From the NCBI GenBank assembly GCA_041596215.1, contig JBFHIZ010000007.1:10487-74486 (forward strand): a stretch of DNA of 64,000 nucleotides, read 5' to 3'. The notes below the pieces were generated by a model. It saw only the letters and a list, made by a program, of their open reading frames with translations, was not told the DNA's origin and made no database searches. The stretch comes from JBFHIZ01 sp041596215 (GTDB taxonomy: Bacteria; Bacillota; Clostridia; Lachnospirales; Lachnospiraceae). Numbering within the stretch: the first letter of the stretch is position 1; every line of letters begins with the position of its first letter. Shown piece by piece: positions 1-8,348 of this stretch. The position numbers were made by a program, and so were the translations under genes.

Positions 1-588
1 AATAACACAATTTATATTCTGGTCATGTTTTTTTCGATGATTGCACTTTCTTATTTATTAAAAAAAGAGGGCTCGGGATCTTACGTCTTATTGTTGGTAT
101 TTCTTGGAACCGTAGCGATCCATTTGTTTGTAGAAAGTCAAAATAGATATCATTATTTTATATTGCAGGTATTTATGCTTTTTGCAGCATTGGCAACTGC
201 ATATATCTTTGCCGACGAAAAAGAAAAAAGAAAAATAAAACTTCAGGAAAAAGTTGAAGATAAATTAATAAAAGATCAAGAGCAAAGCGTTTTAGAAACA
301 TATCAAGCAATTGAAGATAAAACAATTGAATTAAAAAAGAAAGCAATGGTTAATACTTTTGATATGGAATCCGCGATAAAAAATGGACATGTTATAATGA
401 CCGTTACGCCTTCTTATGGGGAAAAAATAAAAGAAACGCTTCCAGAAAAAGCAGAAGAAAAAGAAGAAGGTAAATCGATAAAGGAAGTAACAGAAGGAAG
501 TCATAGGAAAGAAATAAAAAGAAATAAAACACATACATCCAAAAAAAGATGTAGAAAAACAAAACGAGTAAATTGCAAGAAGAAATGA
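1..588 (+). CDS. C-terminal part of a multi-pass membrane protein, probably a GT39/PMT-like glycosyltransferase (5' truncated)
   Basis: The frame is open from base 1, so the gene enters from upstream. About 195 residues are visible. Three hydrophobic segments come first, with a motif reading VESQNRYHYF before the last one. That arrangement resembles the C-terminal membrane region of lipid-linked-sugar glycosyltransferases of the GT39 (protein mannosyltransferase) type, in which an E..RY motif precedes the last helices. After the last helix (about residue 70) there is an unusually long tail of about 125 residues, rich in Lys and Glu and ending in many Lys/Arg, presumably cytoplasmic. The next gene starts 28 bases later on the same strand, so the two may be cotranscribed. 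The family call rests on a short stretch and is uncertain; that it is the end of a membrane protein is secure. Confidence 0.6.
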   Translation, partial: NNTIYILVMFFSMIALSYLLKKEGSGSYVLLLVFLGTVAIHLFVESQNRYHYFILQVFMLFAALATAYIFADEKEKRKIKLQEKVEDKLIKDQEQSVLETYQAIEDKTIELKKKAMVNTFDMESAIKNGHVIMTVTPSYGEKIKETLPEKAEEKEEGKSIKEVTEGSHRKEIKRNKTHTSKKRCRKTKRVNCKKK

Positions 589-616
589 AGTCCAACCAAT
601 AGGGGAAATACAAAGG

Positions 617-2281
617 ATGATGGAAGAAAAAAAGCGACAAAGTGAATCACAAAGCGATAAAAAAGAAGCATTAAAAAAATTGGAAAAACGATTGTTTAAA
701 ATTGCAATAGGATTAGGAATTGTTGCAACGGTAAGTGCGATTTTTTTGATTCGATTTTCGTTAGATGAAGAGACACAAACGAAGGAAAAAGAAAACTTAT
801 ATGAAGATGCGACACAAGATATAAGCCTTGATGATGGAACATATTTGTTTCCAGATAATTGTAATTTGAACCAACCTATTCCTAATTTTGAATTTACGAC
901 AGAGAATGGAGAAGTGCTTTCCATTAAAGATTATAAGGGGGAGATTACAATCGTTACCTTTTGGGCGAGCTGGTGCCCTGATTGTGTAAAAGAGTTAGCG
1001 CTTGTAAATGATTTTTTGGAGATTTTAAATCAATATGATAAGGTGAACTATCTTCTTATCAATAAATTAGATAATGAGAAAGAAACGAAGGAACAGGCGA
1101 AGCAGTATCTAGACGAGCAAGGGATTGAAGTTGAAACCTATTATGACGAGGAATTGGTTGCATATAATACATTGGGGATGCATAATATTCCTACTACGTA
1201 TTTTATTGATGAAGAGGGAATATTAAGAGCATTATGCTATCAAGAAATTACAGAGGTAAGTGTTTTTGAAGCTTATGTGTGGAATATCATAAAAGGAAGT
1301 GGGACTATAACAGGGGAATTTGTGGAAACAAAAATGATGGATTCAGAAGGAGGGATTCATAGTGTATATGATACGAAGGAAGATAAGACATATGAAAGTT
1401 CGATATTAAGTGAATCTCAAGGAATTATGCTAGAATATGCGGTGTTGAAAGATAAGCAACAGCTCTTTGATCAGGTATATAATTACATTTCATCAAAAAT
1501 GTGGAAGAATAAGTTGACTTCTTGGATGGTTGAAAAGGATACGGCAAGTGATGTGAATGCATTAATTGATGATTTTCGAATATATACTTCATTAGTAGAA
1601 GCAAATAATAATTGGGGCGGATATGATGAGAAAATTGAAGGATATGAGAACGCATTAAAAAACTATGCAATTCAAGAGAATCATTATGTGGATTTTTATG
1701 ATAGCAAGCATAAAGAATATGCACAACGCTTAACACTTTGCTTTGCAGATTTTCAGGCAATGTCGATTTTAGCAGAAAAAGATTCGGATTTTCAAAAGGC
1801 CTATGAGGAAGCGATTCGTGTGGTAACGGAAGGCATGATAAGTGAGGAATTTCCACTTTATTATAGTTGGTACAATTACAATTCAGAAACATATGAAAAA
1901 GATGAAATGAATTCTGCAGAAGCAATGATAACCTTGTATCATTTGGCAGAAATGGATATGCTTCCACAAGAATCGATTGCATGGCTTAAATATACCGTTG
2001 AAAATGGAGGGATTAAAGCTAGGTATACAGTGGATGGCGATGTAGTGGAAGGCTATAATTATGAATCAACCGCAATTTATGCACTGGTTGCCATGATTGC
2101 TATTGAAGTGGATGATTATGATTTATGCAGTGAATCATTAAAGAAAATGGAAAGAATGCATATCATTAATTCGGATTATGCATATAACGGGTCTTTTGGA
2201 TTAGCAGATGGTTCTGGTATAAATTCGTTTGATCAAGTCATGGCAATGTTAGCGTATGAATACACCTATTTTTTGAATTAA
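617..2281 (+). CDS. Membrane-anchored TlpA-like thioredoxin fused to an alpha-helical glycosidase-like domain
   Basis: The 554-residue protein has a charged cytoplasmic start, one transmembrane helix (about residues 27-47), then an extracytoplasmic thioredoxin fold (about 85-215). The active-site motif WCPDC places cysteines at 120 and 123, and an IPTTYFID stretch supplies the expected cis-proline. This resembles TlpA/ResA-type thiol-disulphide oxidoreductases. Residues from about 280 to the end form a second, mostly helical region with motifs such as IDDFRIYTSLVEA and MNSAEAMITLYHLAE. These recall the six-hairpin fold of GH8-type glycosidases. That second assignment is inference from pattern; catalytic acids are not identified. 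Two ATGs stand together at the start (617 and 620), and the ribosome site is weak. The upstream membrane glycosyltransferase and downstream GT4 gene suggest a role at the envelope. Confidence 0.75.
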   Translation: MMEEKKRQSESQSDKKEALKKLEKRLFKIAIGLGIVATVSAIFLIRFSLDEETQTKEKENLYEDATQDISLDDGTYLFPDNCNLNQPIPNFEFTTENGEVLSIKDYKGEITIVTFWASWCPDCVKELALVNDFLEILNQYDKVNYLLINKLDNEKETKEQAKQYLDEQGIEVETYYDEELVAYNTLGMHNIPTTYFIDEEGILRALCYQEITEVSVFEAYVWNIIKGSGTITGEFVETKMMDSEGGIHSVYDTKEDKTYESSILSESQGIMLEYAVLKDKQQLFDQVYNYISSKMWKNKLTSWMVEKDTASDVNALIDDFRIYTSLVEANNNWGGYDEKIEGYENALKNYAIQENHYVDFYDSKHKEYAQRLTLCFADFQAMSILAEKDSDFQKAYEEAIRVVTEGMISEEFPLYYSWYNYNSETYEKDEMNSAEAMITLYHLAEMDMLPQESIAWLKYTVENGGIKARYTVDGDVVEGYNYESTAIYALVAMIAIEVDDYDLCSESLKKMERMHIINSDYAYNGSFGLADGSGINSFDQVMAMLAYEYTYFLN

Positions 2282-2311
2282 GTATAAAATAGGAATTAGG
2301 AAATGCTGATT

Positions 2312-2353
2312 AAAAAAGTACATTTTGCAAAGTTTTGCGAGTGTTCTTTTTTT
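2312..2353 (+). terminator. Rho-independent terminator-like hairpin after the thioredoxin-fusion gene
   Basis: An A-run plus GTACA pairs, with one mismatch, with TGTTC plus a T-run. An inner GCAAA/TTTGC helix closes the loop. It lies 30 bases after the stop codon at 2281 and would separate the first two genes from the GT4 gene. Confidence 0.55.
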
Positions 2354-2490
2354 GTAAAACCAAAAAGGAGAAATGTATAAATTGAGATAAAGTTTTGTAA
2401 ACTATGTTATGTAGTGACAAAAAGTGTTAGAATAATAAATGTAAATAAAGTGAATAGTAGAATTAGTTTTAAAGGAGAGAAGAGGGGTTT

Positions 2491-3693
2491 ATGAACATAG
2501 GATTATTTACGGATACCTATTATCCGGAATTAAATGGAGTAGCAAATTCCACTTATCAATTAAAAAAAGCATTAGAGAAAATAGGACATCGTGTATATGT
2601 TTTTACGGTTAGTAATCCAGAAGTAGTAGAAATGGAGTATGGAGTGATACGATTTGCAAGTCTTCCATGTGCGTTAATTAAAGAAAGGCGCGTGGGATTT
2701 TCTTTATCCAGGTTGTTTGTAAAAAAAATTCAATTATTAAATCTTGATATTATTCATACGCAGACAGAATTTGGAATGGGGCATTTGGGAAGAAAAATAG
2801 CAAATCAGTTAAAAATTCCTGTCGTACATACGTATCATACGATTTACGAGGATTATACACATTATTTGAAGGTTCCTGGAAATGATAAATTAAAAGGCGT
2901 AGCAAGACAATTTAGCAGAAGGTGTTGTGAACATGCGGATTATATTATTGTACCTACAGACAAAATAAAAAAAATATTAGAGAATTATGGGGTAAAGAAA
3001 AAAATAATTGCACAACCTACAGGTGTTGATTTTGAAAAATTTCGAAATTGTTCAAAAGAAAAAATGGAGGAAATTCGAAAAAAATATACATTGAAAAAAA
3101 GTGATCATATTTTGGTTTCTATCGGCCGCTTGTCAAAAGAAAAAAATATAAGTGAACTGATTACATTCATAGACAAAATACGAAAAAAGGACTCCAAAAT
3201 AAAACTTCTTATTGTTGGGGAAGGACCAGAAAAAAACCATTTAGAAAAAAAAGTACAAGAATTGGGATTAACGAAACATGTAATTTTTACTGGTGCAGTT
3301 TCCTGGCAGATAATAGAGAATTATTTTGCACTAGGAAATGCTTTTGTTTGTGCATCTCAAAGTGAAACACAGGGGCTTACTTATATAGAGGCTTTAGCAA
3401 CAGGGACGCCAATTCTTGTACATAATGATCCTTGTTTAAAAGGGGTATTGCAAGAGGGAATAAATGGATATGGATATAATACATATGAAGAATTTTTATC
3501 TGGATACAAAAATATGGTGTGGAATGAGGAGTTTCTTTCCAAAAATAGAAGAAAACAAATAGCAGATTCGATTATGAATCTTTCGGTAGAGGGATTTGCC
3601 AAAAATATAAGCACTATTTATCGAATGGCAGTTCAAAATAGTTCAAATAGAAAGGATTATAATGTGGGCGAACGATTTTATCATATGAAATAA
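2491..3693 (+). CDS. GT4-family glycosyltransferase, similar to alpha-glucosyl-diacylglycerol synthases
   Basis: The 400-residue protein has the two-Rossmann layout of GT-B enzymes. The N-terminus MNIGLFTDTYYPELNGVANS carries the acceptor-side GVANS loop, HTYHTIYEDYTHY follows near residue 115, and the donor-binding half holds SIGRLSKEKN and the paired glutamates in SETQGLTYIEAL. This set is typical of Firmicutes enzymes that transfer glucose to diacylglycerol to make glycolipid anchors. The exact acceptor cannot be fixed from sequence. The ATG at 2491 follows an AAGGAGAGAAGAGGGG ribosome site. It stands between a terminator and the flagellar block and is probably monocistronic. Confidence 0.85.
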   Translation: MNIGLFTDTYYPELNGVANSTYQLKKALEKIGHRVYVFTVSNPEVVEMEYGVIRFASLPCALIKERRVGFSLSRLFVKKIQLLNLDIIHTQTEFGMGHLGRKIANQLKIPVVHTYHTIYEDYTHYLKVPGNDKLKGVARQFSRRCCEHADYIIVPTDKIKKILENYGVKKKIIAQPTGVDFEKFRNCSKEKMEEIRKKYTLKKSDHILVSIGRLSKEKNISELITFIDKIRKKDSKIKLLIVGEGPEKNHLEKKVQELGLTKHVIFTGAVSWQIIENYFALGNAFVCASQSETQGLTYIEALATGTPILVHNDPCLKGVLQEGINGYGYNTYEEFLSGYKNMVWNEEFLSKNRRKQIADSIMNLSVEGFAKNISTIYRMAVQNSSNRKDYNVGERFYHMK

Positions 3694-3773
3694 TTATGAA
3701 ATGGGTTTTTAAATGAAAATAAAGGGAAGGCAGTATTTAAGAATAAATTGTGACATAAAAATAAAATTGCTAT

Positions 3774-3798
3774 TAAGTTATTTGGATATTATCCGATA
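3774..3798 (+). promoter_or_regulatory. Sigma-28 (SigD/FliA)-type promoter for flgM
   Basis: TAAG, a 15-base spacer and CCGATA match the sigma-28 pattern (TAAA-N15-GCCGATAA). The same arrangement, with CTAT directly before the -35 box, is found before flagellin, and a close variant before flaG. It lies 85 bases upstream of the flgM start. Confidence 0.8.
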
Positions 3799-3883
3799 AA
3801 TATATTGTAGAAAAGAAAATAATCATAGGACTGCACCAAAAGAAGGTGGCATTCTTTTAACTTCCAAGGAAGGGAGAATTATT

Positions 3884-4165
3884 ATGCGTATAGAAGCTTA
3901 CACACAAGTACAGCAACTGTATAACACGAGCAAAGCAAAAAAGAACAACCAGGTTGGAACTGCCAAATTTTCGGATCAATTTGAAATGTCAAAAATTGGC
4001 AAGGATATGCAAATTGCAAAAAATGCAGTTTCGGATACACCAGATGTTCGAAAAGAATTGGTTGCTCCAATTAAAGAGCAAATTCAAAACGGAACCTATG
4101 ATGTTTCAGGTGATAGCTTTGCAGAAAAAGTGATTCAAAAATATGAGGAATCACAAATATTCTAA
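3884..4165 (+). CDS. flgM: Anti-sigma-28 factor FlgM
   Basis: The 93-residue protein is small and charged. Its C-terminal half (VRKELVAPIKEQIQNGTYDV, then FAEKVIQKY) matches the sigma-28-binding helices of FlgM. FlgM holds sigma-28 inactive until the hook-basal body is finished, then leaves the cell through the flagellar export gate. The ATG follows a GGAAGGGAG ribosome site. It heads the run flgM-flgN-flgK behind a sigma-28-type promoter, so the anti-sigma factor is under its own target factor, a classic feedback loop. Confidence 0.92.
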   Translation: MRIEAYTQVQQLYNTSKAKKNNQVGTAKFSDQFEMSKIGKDMQIAKNAVSDTPDVRKELVAPIKEQIQNGTYDVSGDSFAEKVIQKYEESQIF

Positions 4166-4198
4166 ATGAAGAAGGAATATGAGAAGAGGGTATAAACG

Positions 4199-4723
4199 AT
4201 GGCAAGTTTAATGGAAAATTTAATTCAGGTATTAGAAAAAGAATGCCAGATATATGAAGGACTTTTGAAATTGTCCAAAGAAAAAACCCCTGTAATCATA
4301 AGAGGAGATTTAGAACAATTAGAAAAAATCACGGATGAAGAACAAAGAATCGTAACAGAAGCGAACCAAATGGATACCCAAAGAGTTCAAATTTTAAAAG
4401 ATATTGCGATTGTAATCAACAAGGATGTTGAGACTTTGAAACTAAAAAATTTAATTCAAGTACTTGATAAGCGCCCAGAAGAGCAACGGAAATTGGCTAT
4501 TTGTCATGATAAAATCACACAAATAGTTGGCGATTTAACAATTGTAAATGAACAGAACCATGCATTGATTTCAAATGCATTAGAAATGGTTACGTTTGAT
4601 ATCAATTTAATACAAGCCTTGAATAGTGCGCCAGAGACAGCAAATTATACAAAAAAAGCGGGTAGAATGGATGGAAATACAATTCAAAATTATCATGCAG
4701 GTGGATTTGACGCAAAACAGTAA
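4199..4723 (+). CDS. flgN: FlgN-family flagellar export chaperone
   Basis: A 174-residue, almost wholly helical protein with the FlgN pattern: an N-terminal MENLIQVLEKECQIYEGLL segment, long amphipathic helices, and an NALEMVTFDINLIQALN segment near residue 125 leading into a loose tail. FlgN keeps the hook-filament junction proteins FlgK and FlgL soluble and delivers them to the export ATPase. Its position between flgM and flgK is the standard one in Firmicutes. It starts 33 bases after flgM. Confidence 0.88.
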   Translation: MASLMENLIQVLEKECQIYEGLLKLSKEKTPVIIRGDLEQLEKITDEEQRIVTEANQMDTQRVQILKDIAIVINKDVETLKLKNLIQVLDKRPEEQRKLAICHDKITQIVGDLTIVNEQNHALISNALEMVTFDINLIQALNSAPETANYTKKAGRMDGNTIQNYHAGGFDAKQ

Positions 4724-4744
4724 GTCTAAGCTGAGGTGGAAACA

Positions 4745-6412
4745 ATGTCTTTAATGGGAAGTCTATATGTAGGAACGAGTGGCCTTCAAACAAATCAAAA
4801 TTCTTTGAATACAACTGCACATAATATCTCGAATGTTGATACGGATGGCTATACACGTCAACAGGTATTACAGAGCAGTAGAATATATACAACCATATCT
4901 AATAGCGCGCAAGGTGTTGCTCAAATGCAAGTAGGAATGGGCGTTAATTACTCCGCAACCAGACAAGTTAGAGATATATTTTTAGATGCTACCTATAGGC
5001 AAGAAGCCGGTAGGTCTTCTTTTTATGAAGTTTCTTCTGGAACCATAGAAGAAGTTGAAAATTTGTTAGGAGAATTAGATGGAACGGCTTTTCAAGAATC
5101 GCTAGATGATTTGTGGACGGCAATTCAAGAACTTGATAAGACTCCGGAAAGTGCAGTTACACAGGGATTATTTATACAGCGTTCTGCTGAATTTTTAACC
5201 AGATCACAAGCGGTATATGAAGGATTGAGTGATTATCAAGATAATTTAAATTTGCAATTAGAAGATAAAGTAGCAGAGATGAATGCTTACGCTTACGAAC
5301 TTCGGGATTTAAATGAAAGAATTCGGAAAATCGAAACGGCGGGAGTAGAAAATGCAAATGATTTGCGTGATGAAAGAAATTATATACTTGATGAAATGAG
5401 TAAAATGGGAAATATCAGTTATAGTGAGGATTTATATGGATCGGTTATTGTTTCACTGGAAGGAACACCTTATGTTGCAGCGGATCAAGTGTACGAAATT
5501 GGATTATATATAGATGAAATCACGGGATTTTCCACACCGTTTTGGCCACAAAATGCGACATTTACTTTGAATGATGATGGAATTAAAATATATGATATTA
5601 CAGATGCAGAGGTATTTAGTTTTTCACAGCCAATTTCTTCTGATTTAGATACGGATATAGGAATGATCAAAGCTATTCTTTTGGCACGCGGAGATCATCG
5701 TGCAACCTATGCAGATTTGCAAAATGAAGAATATTATAATGATAACGTTGCACAATCTGTATTAATGAATATTCAAGCGGAATTTGATCAACTGGTACAT
5801 AACGTAACGACAAAAATAAATGAAGTGATTGCAGATGCAAGTAATCCAGATACCAATTATCTTTGCGAGGAAGATGGTAGTCCAATTCAAATATTTAAGA
5901 AAATCACGAATGAGGGATATACTTATAATACAGTTACTTCAAGTTGGGATTATGTACCGGAAGATACTAGTAATATTTATAATACAGAAACATTATATAC
6001 AACTATGAATTTAAAGATTAATGCAGGACTTCAAAATAATCCGGCATCGTTAGGATTTATTTTACAAGATGGAAGTATGGATCAGGAAACAACGAATAAA
6101 TTAAAAGCGATTTTCGAAGATGAAGATTATACGCTGAATCCAAATGTGGTAACAAAGAATAATTTTATGGATTATTATTCTTCGCTTGTAGCACAAGTGG
6201 GAAATTCGGGTTCTATTTATAATAGCATTTTACAGAATCAGGAAGCTACCGTGCTTGCTACGGACGCTGCAAGACAAGAATTGTTAGCGGTATCAACGGA
6301 TGAAGAATTATCAAATATGATTCGCTTTCAAAATGCATACAATGCATCGAGCCGTTATATCAATGCGGTGAGCGAGATGCTAGAACATATATTAACAACA
6401 TTAGGAAGCTAG
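4745..6412 (+). CDS. flgK: Flagellar hook-associated protein FlgK (HAP1), first copy
   Basis: The N-terminus GTSGLQTNQNSLNTTAHNIS, followed by NVDTDGYTRQQV, is the flagellar rod-hook helix signature. The C-terminus (RFQNAYNASSRYINAVSEML) is the matching D0 helix. FlgK forms the first hook-filament junction ring. I chose the ATG at 4745 because GAGGTGG stands five bases before it; a GTG at 4736 lies inside that ribosome site. That gives 555 residues. A second FlgK-type gene follows 16 bases later, so this is one of two paralogues. Confidence 0.93.
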   Translation: MSLMGSLYVGTSGLQTNQNSLNTTAHNISNVDTDGYTRQQVLQSSRIYTTISNSAQGVAQMQVGMGVNYSATRQVRDIFLDATYRQEAGRSSFYEVSSGTIEEVENLLGELDGTAFQESLDDLWTAIQELDKTPESAVTQGLFIQRSAEFLTRSQAVYEGLSDYQDNLNLQLEDKVAEMNAYAYELRDLNERIRKIETAGVENANDLRDERNYILDEMSKMGNISYSEDLYGSVIVSLEGTPYVAADQVYEIGLYIDEITGFSTPFWPQNATFTLNDDGIKIYDITDAEVFSFSQPISSDLDTDIGMIKAILLARGDHRATYADLQNEEYYNDNVAQSVLMNIQAEFDQLVHNVTTKINEVIADASNPDTNYLCEEDGSPIQIFKKITNEGYTYNTVTSSWDYVPEDTSNIYNTETLYTTMNLKINAGLQNNPASLGFILQDGSMDQETTNKLKAIFEDEDYTLNPNVVTKNNFMDYYSSLVAQVGNSGSIYNSILQNQEATVLATDAARQELLAVSTDEELSNMIRFQNAYNASSRYINAVSEMLEHILTTLGS

Positions 6413-6428
6413 GAAGGCGGGTGATAAG

Positions 6429-8321
6429 ATGGCATCTACATTTTTTGGACTAAATATTGCATATACAGGATTGCTAGCATCAAATGCAGGTTTAAATACA
6501 ACGGCAAATAATATTGCAAACATAGAAACTGAAGGATACAGTCGTCAGGAAGTAAATCAAGTAGCTGCAAATGCGCTTCGCACTTATACTACGTATGGTT
6601 GTGCAGGAGCTGGTGTAGAAACCTTGTCAATTGAGCGCATAAGAGATGAATATTATGATTCAAAATATTGGAATAATCAGGCAATGTATGGAGAGTATTC
6701 CTCAAAGAATTATTATATGGAACAAATCGAAAGCTACTTTTCAGATGGAGAGCAATTAGCTGGATTTACAACCGTTTTTAATGATATGTATGACGCAATG
6801 GAGGAATTGAAAAAGAATGCGGGAGATACCACAACACGCTCACAATTTGTGGGAAGTGCTGGAGCGTTGACTTCTTATTTTAATTCTATGTATGAAAGTT
6901 TACAAAGTATGCAAGAAGATATTAATGCAGAAATCAAAGTGAAAACCGATGAGATCAATTCACTTGCTGAAAAAATTGCGTCGATTAATAATCAAATTAA
7001 TGTAATTGAAGTCAATCAAGGTGCGGCAAATGAACTTAGAGATGAAAGAACTTTGTTAGTGGATGAACTTTCGAAAATAATCGATGTGGATGTTTCAGAA
7101 ACAGCGATTGTGGATGCAAATAATCCAACAAGAGAAACTGGAGCGAATCGATATTTAATAAAAATTGGAGGAGGGGAAACCTTGGTCGATGGAAGTGACT
7201 ATAATACACTAGCATGTGAAGCAAGAACTTCCTCAGAAAAAGTGAATCAAAGTGACGTGGATGGATTGTTTGATATATATTGGACCGACCAAAGCGGAGA
7301 AGTTGATATTAATACGGCGACAAAACTTAATGTTTATGGAGACAATATATCTGGTGAATTAAAAGGTTTGATTCAACTTCGGGATGGAAATAACACGGAG
7401 TATTTTCATGGAACAACAACGGCAGTAGGAACAGCTACGGATGGAACGGGACGAGATGTTGTCACGATAGAAGTGACGGAAGAATATTTAACGGATATTA
7501 ATAAATTGAATTTATCGGATAGTGGTGGGATATTAAATTTAGGAAATCAATTATTTCAATACGATAGTTGGAGTACAAATTATGACAGCGTTTTGGGAAC
7601 GTATTCTTATGATTTTATCTTAAGTGATGAAAATGTAAATAATTTGAATGGCTCAAGAATTGGGAAAGAGGCATCTGCTGGAGAAAGTATTTCTTATCAA
7701 GGGATTCCATATTATATGGGACAAATGAATGAGTGGGCAAGAATTTATACGAAAGCCTTTAATGATATTATAACAACAGATGGGGTGGACAATTATGGAA
7801 ATGCAGCAGAAAACTTTTTTGTGGCAGAAGACCCTATTACGGGAATGGAATATACTTTTGTCGTGGATTCTTCGACAGGATTTGATGTGTCGGATGATAC
7901 CTATTATAAAGTAACAGCTGGAACGCTTTCCGTTTCAAATGCAATAGAAGAGGATGCAAACTTGTTTTCTACACACACCGATGCTTCAGCTGGACAGGAC
8001 AAATACGATATATTAGATGAATTAGTAAATATGAAAAATGACAAAACCATTGCCGCTTTTCGAGGAGCAAGTGTTTCGGAATTTTTGCAAGGAATTTTGT
8101 CAGATGTGTCATTAAATGCAAGCAATGCAACTTTGTTTTATACAAATTATAGTAATTTGGAGGGAAGCATTTCTATTCAAAGACAGTCGATTTCAGGGGT
8201 TGATAATGATGAAGAAGGAATTAATTTGGTGAAATATCAAAATTCTTATAATTTAGCAGCGACAATGATACAAACATTAACAGAAGTATATGATCGACTA
8301 ATTTTGCAAACGGGAGTATAG
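6429..8321 (+). CDS. flgK: Flagellar hook-associated protein FlgK-type paralogue, second copy
   Basis: The 630-residue protein starts with the same rod-hook signature as its neighbour (ASNAGLNTTANNIANIETEGY then SRQEV, quoted in part) and ends with VKYQNSYNLAATMIQTLTEVYDRL, the C-terminal D0 helix. Sequence between the ends is quite different from the first FlgK and about 75 residues longer. Both copies lie in one operon, so both are likely made and exported by FlgN. Whether they form two separate rings or are alternative junction proteins is not known. The second could be named a FlgK-like HAP. Confidence 0.88.
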   Translation: MASTFFGLNIAYTGLLASNAGLNTTANNIANIETEGYSRQEVNQVAANALRTYTTYGCAGAGVETLSIERIRDEYYDSKYWNNQAMYGEYSSKNYYMEQIESYFSDGEQLAGFTTVFNDMYDAMEELKKNAGDTTTRSQFVGSAGALTSYFNSMYESLQSMQEDINAEIKVKTDEINSLAEKIASINNQINVIEVNQGAANELRDERTLLVDELSKIIDVDVSETAIVDANNPTRETGANRYLIKIGGGETLVDGSDYNTLACEARTSSEKVNQSDVDGLFDIYWTDQSGEVDINTATKLNVYGDNISGELKGLIQLRDGNNTEYFHGTTTAVGTATDGTGRDVVTIEVTEEYLTDINKLNLSDSGGILNLGNQLFQYDSWSTNYDSVLGTYSYDFILSDENVNNLNGSRIGKEASAGESISYQGIPYYMGQMNEWARIYTKAFNDIITTDGVDNYGNAAENFFVAEDPITGMEYTFVVDSSTGFDVSDDTYYKVTAGTLSVSNAIEEDANLFSTHTDASAGQDKYDILDELVNMKNDKTIAAFRGASVSEFLQGILSDVSLNASNATLFYTNYSNLEGSISIQRQSISGVDNDEEGINLVKYQNSYNLAATMIQTLTEVYDRLILQTGV

Positions 8322-8348
8322 AAAGGGTAACCTTTAGGAGATGAGACG

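Noticed and set aside
331..924. Minus-strand frame of 197 codons opposite the first two genes
   Set aside because: Phe/Ser-rich mirror of Lys/Glu-rich coding sequence, with no family features and no ribosome site.
1425..1982. Minus-strand frame of 185 codons inside the thioredoxin-fusion gene
   Set aside because: His/Leu/Ser-rich shadow of the real gene, which reads through with good motifs on the plus strand.
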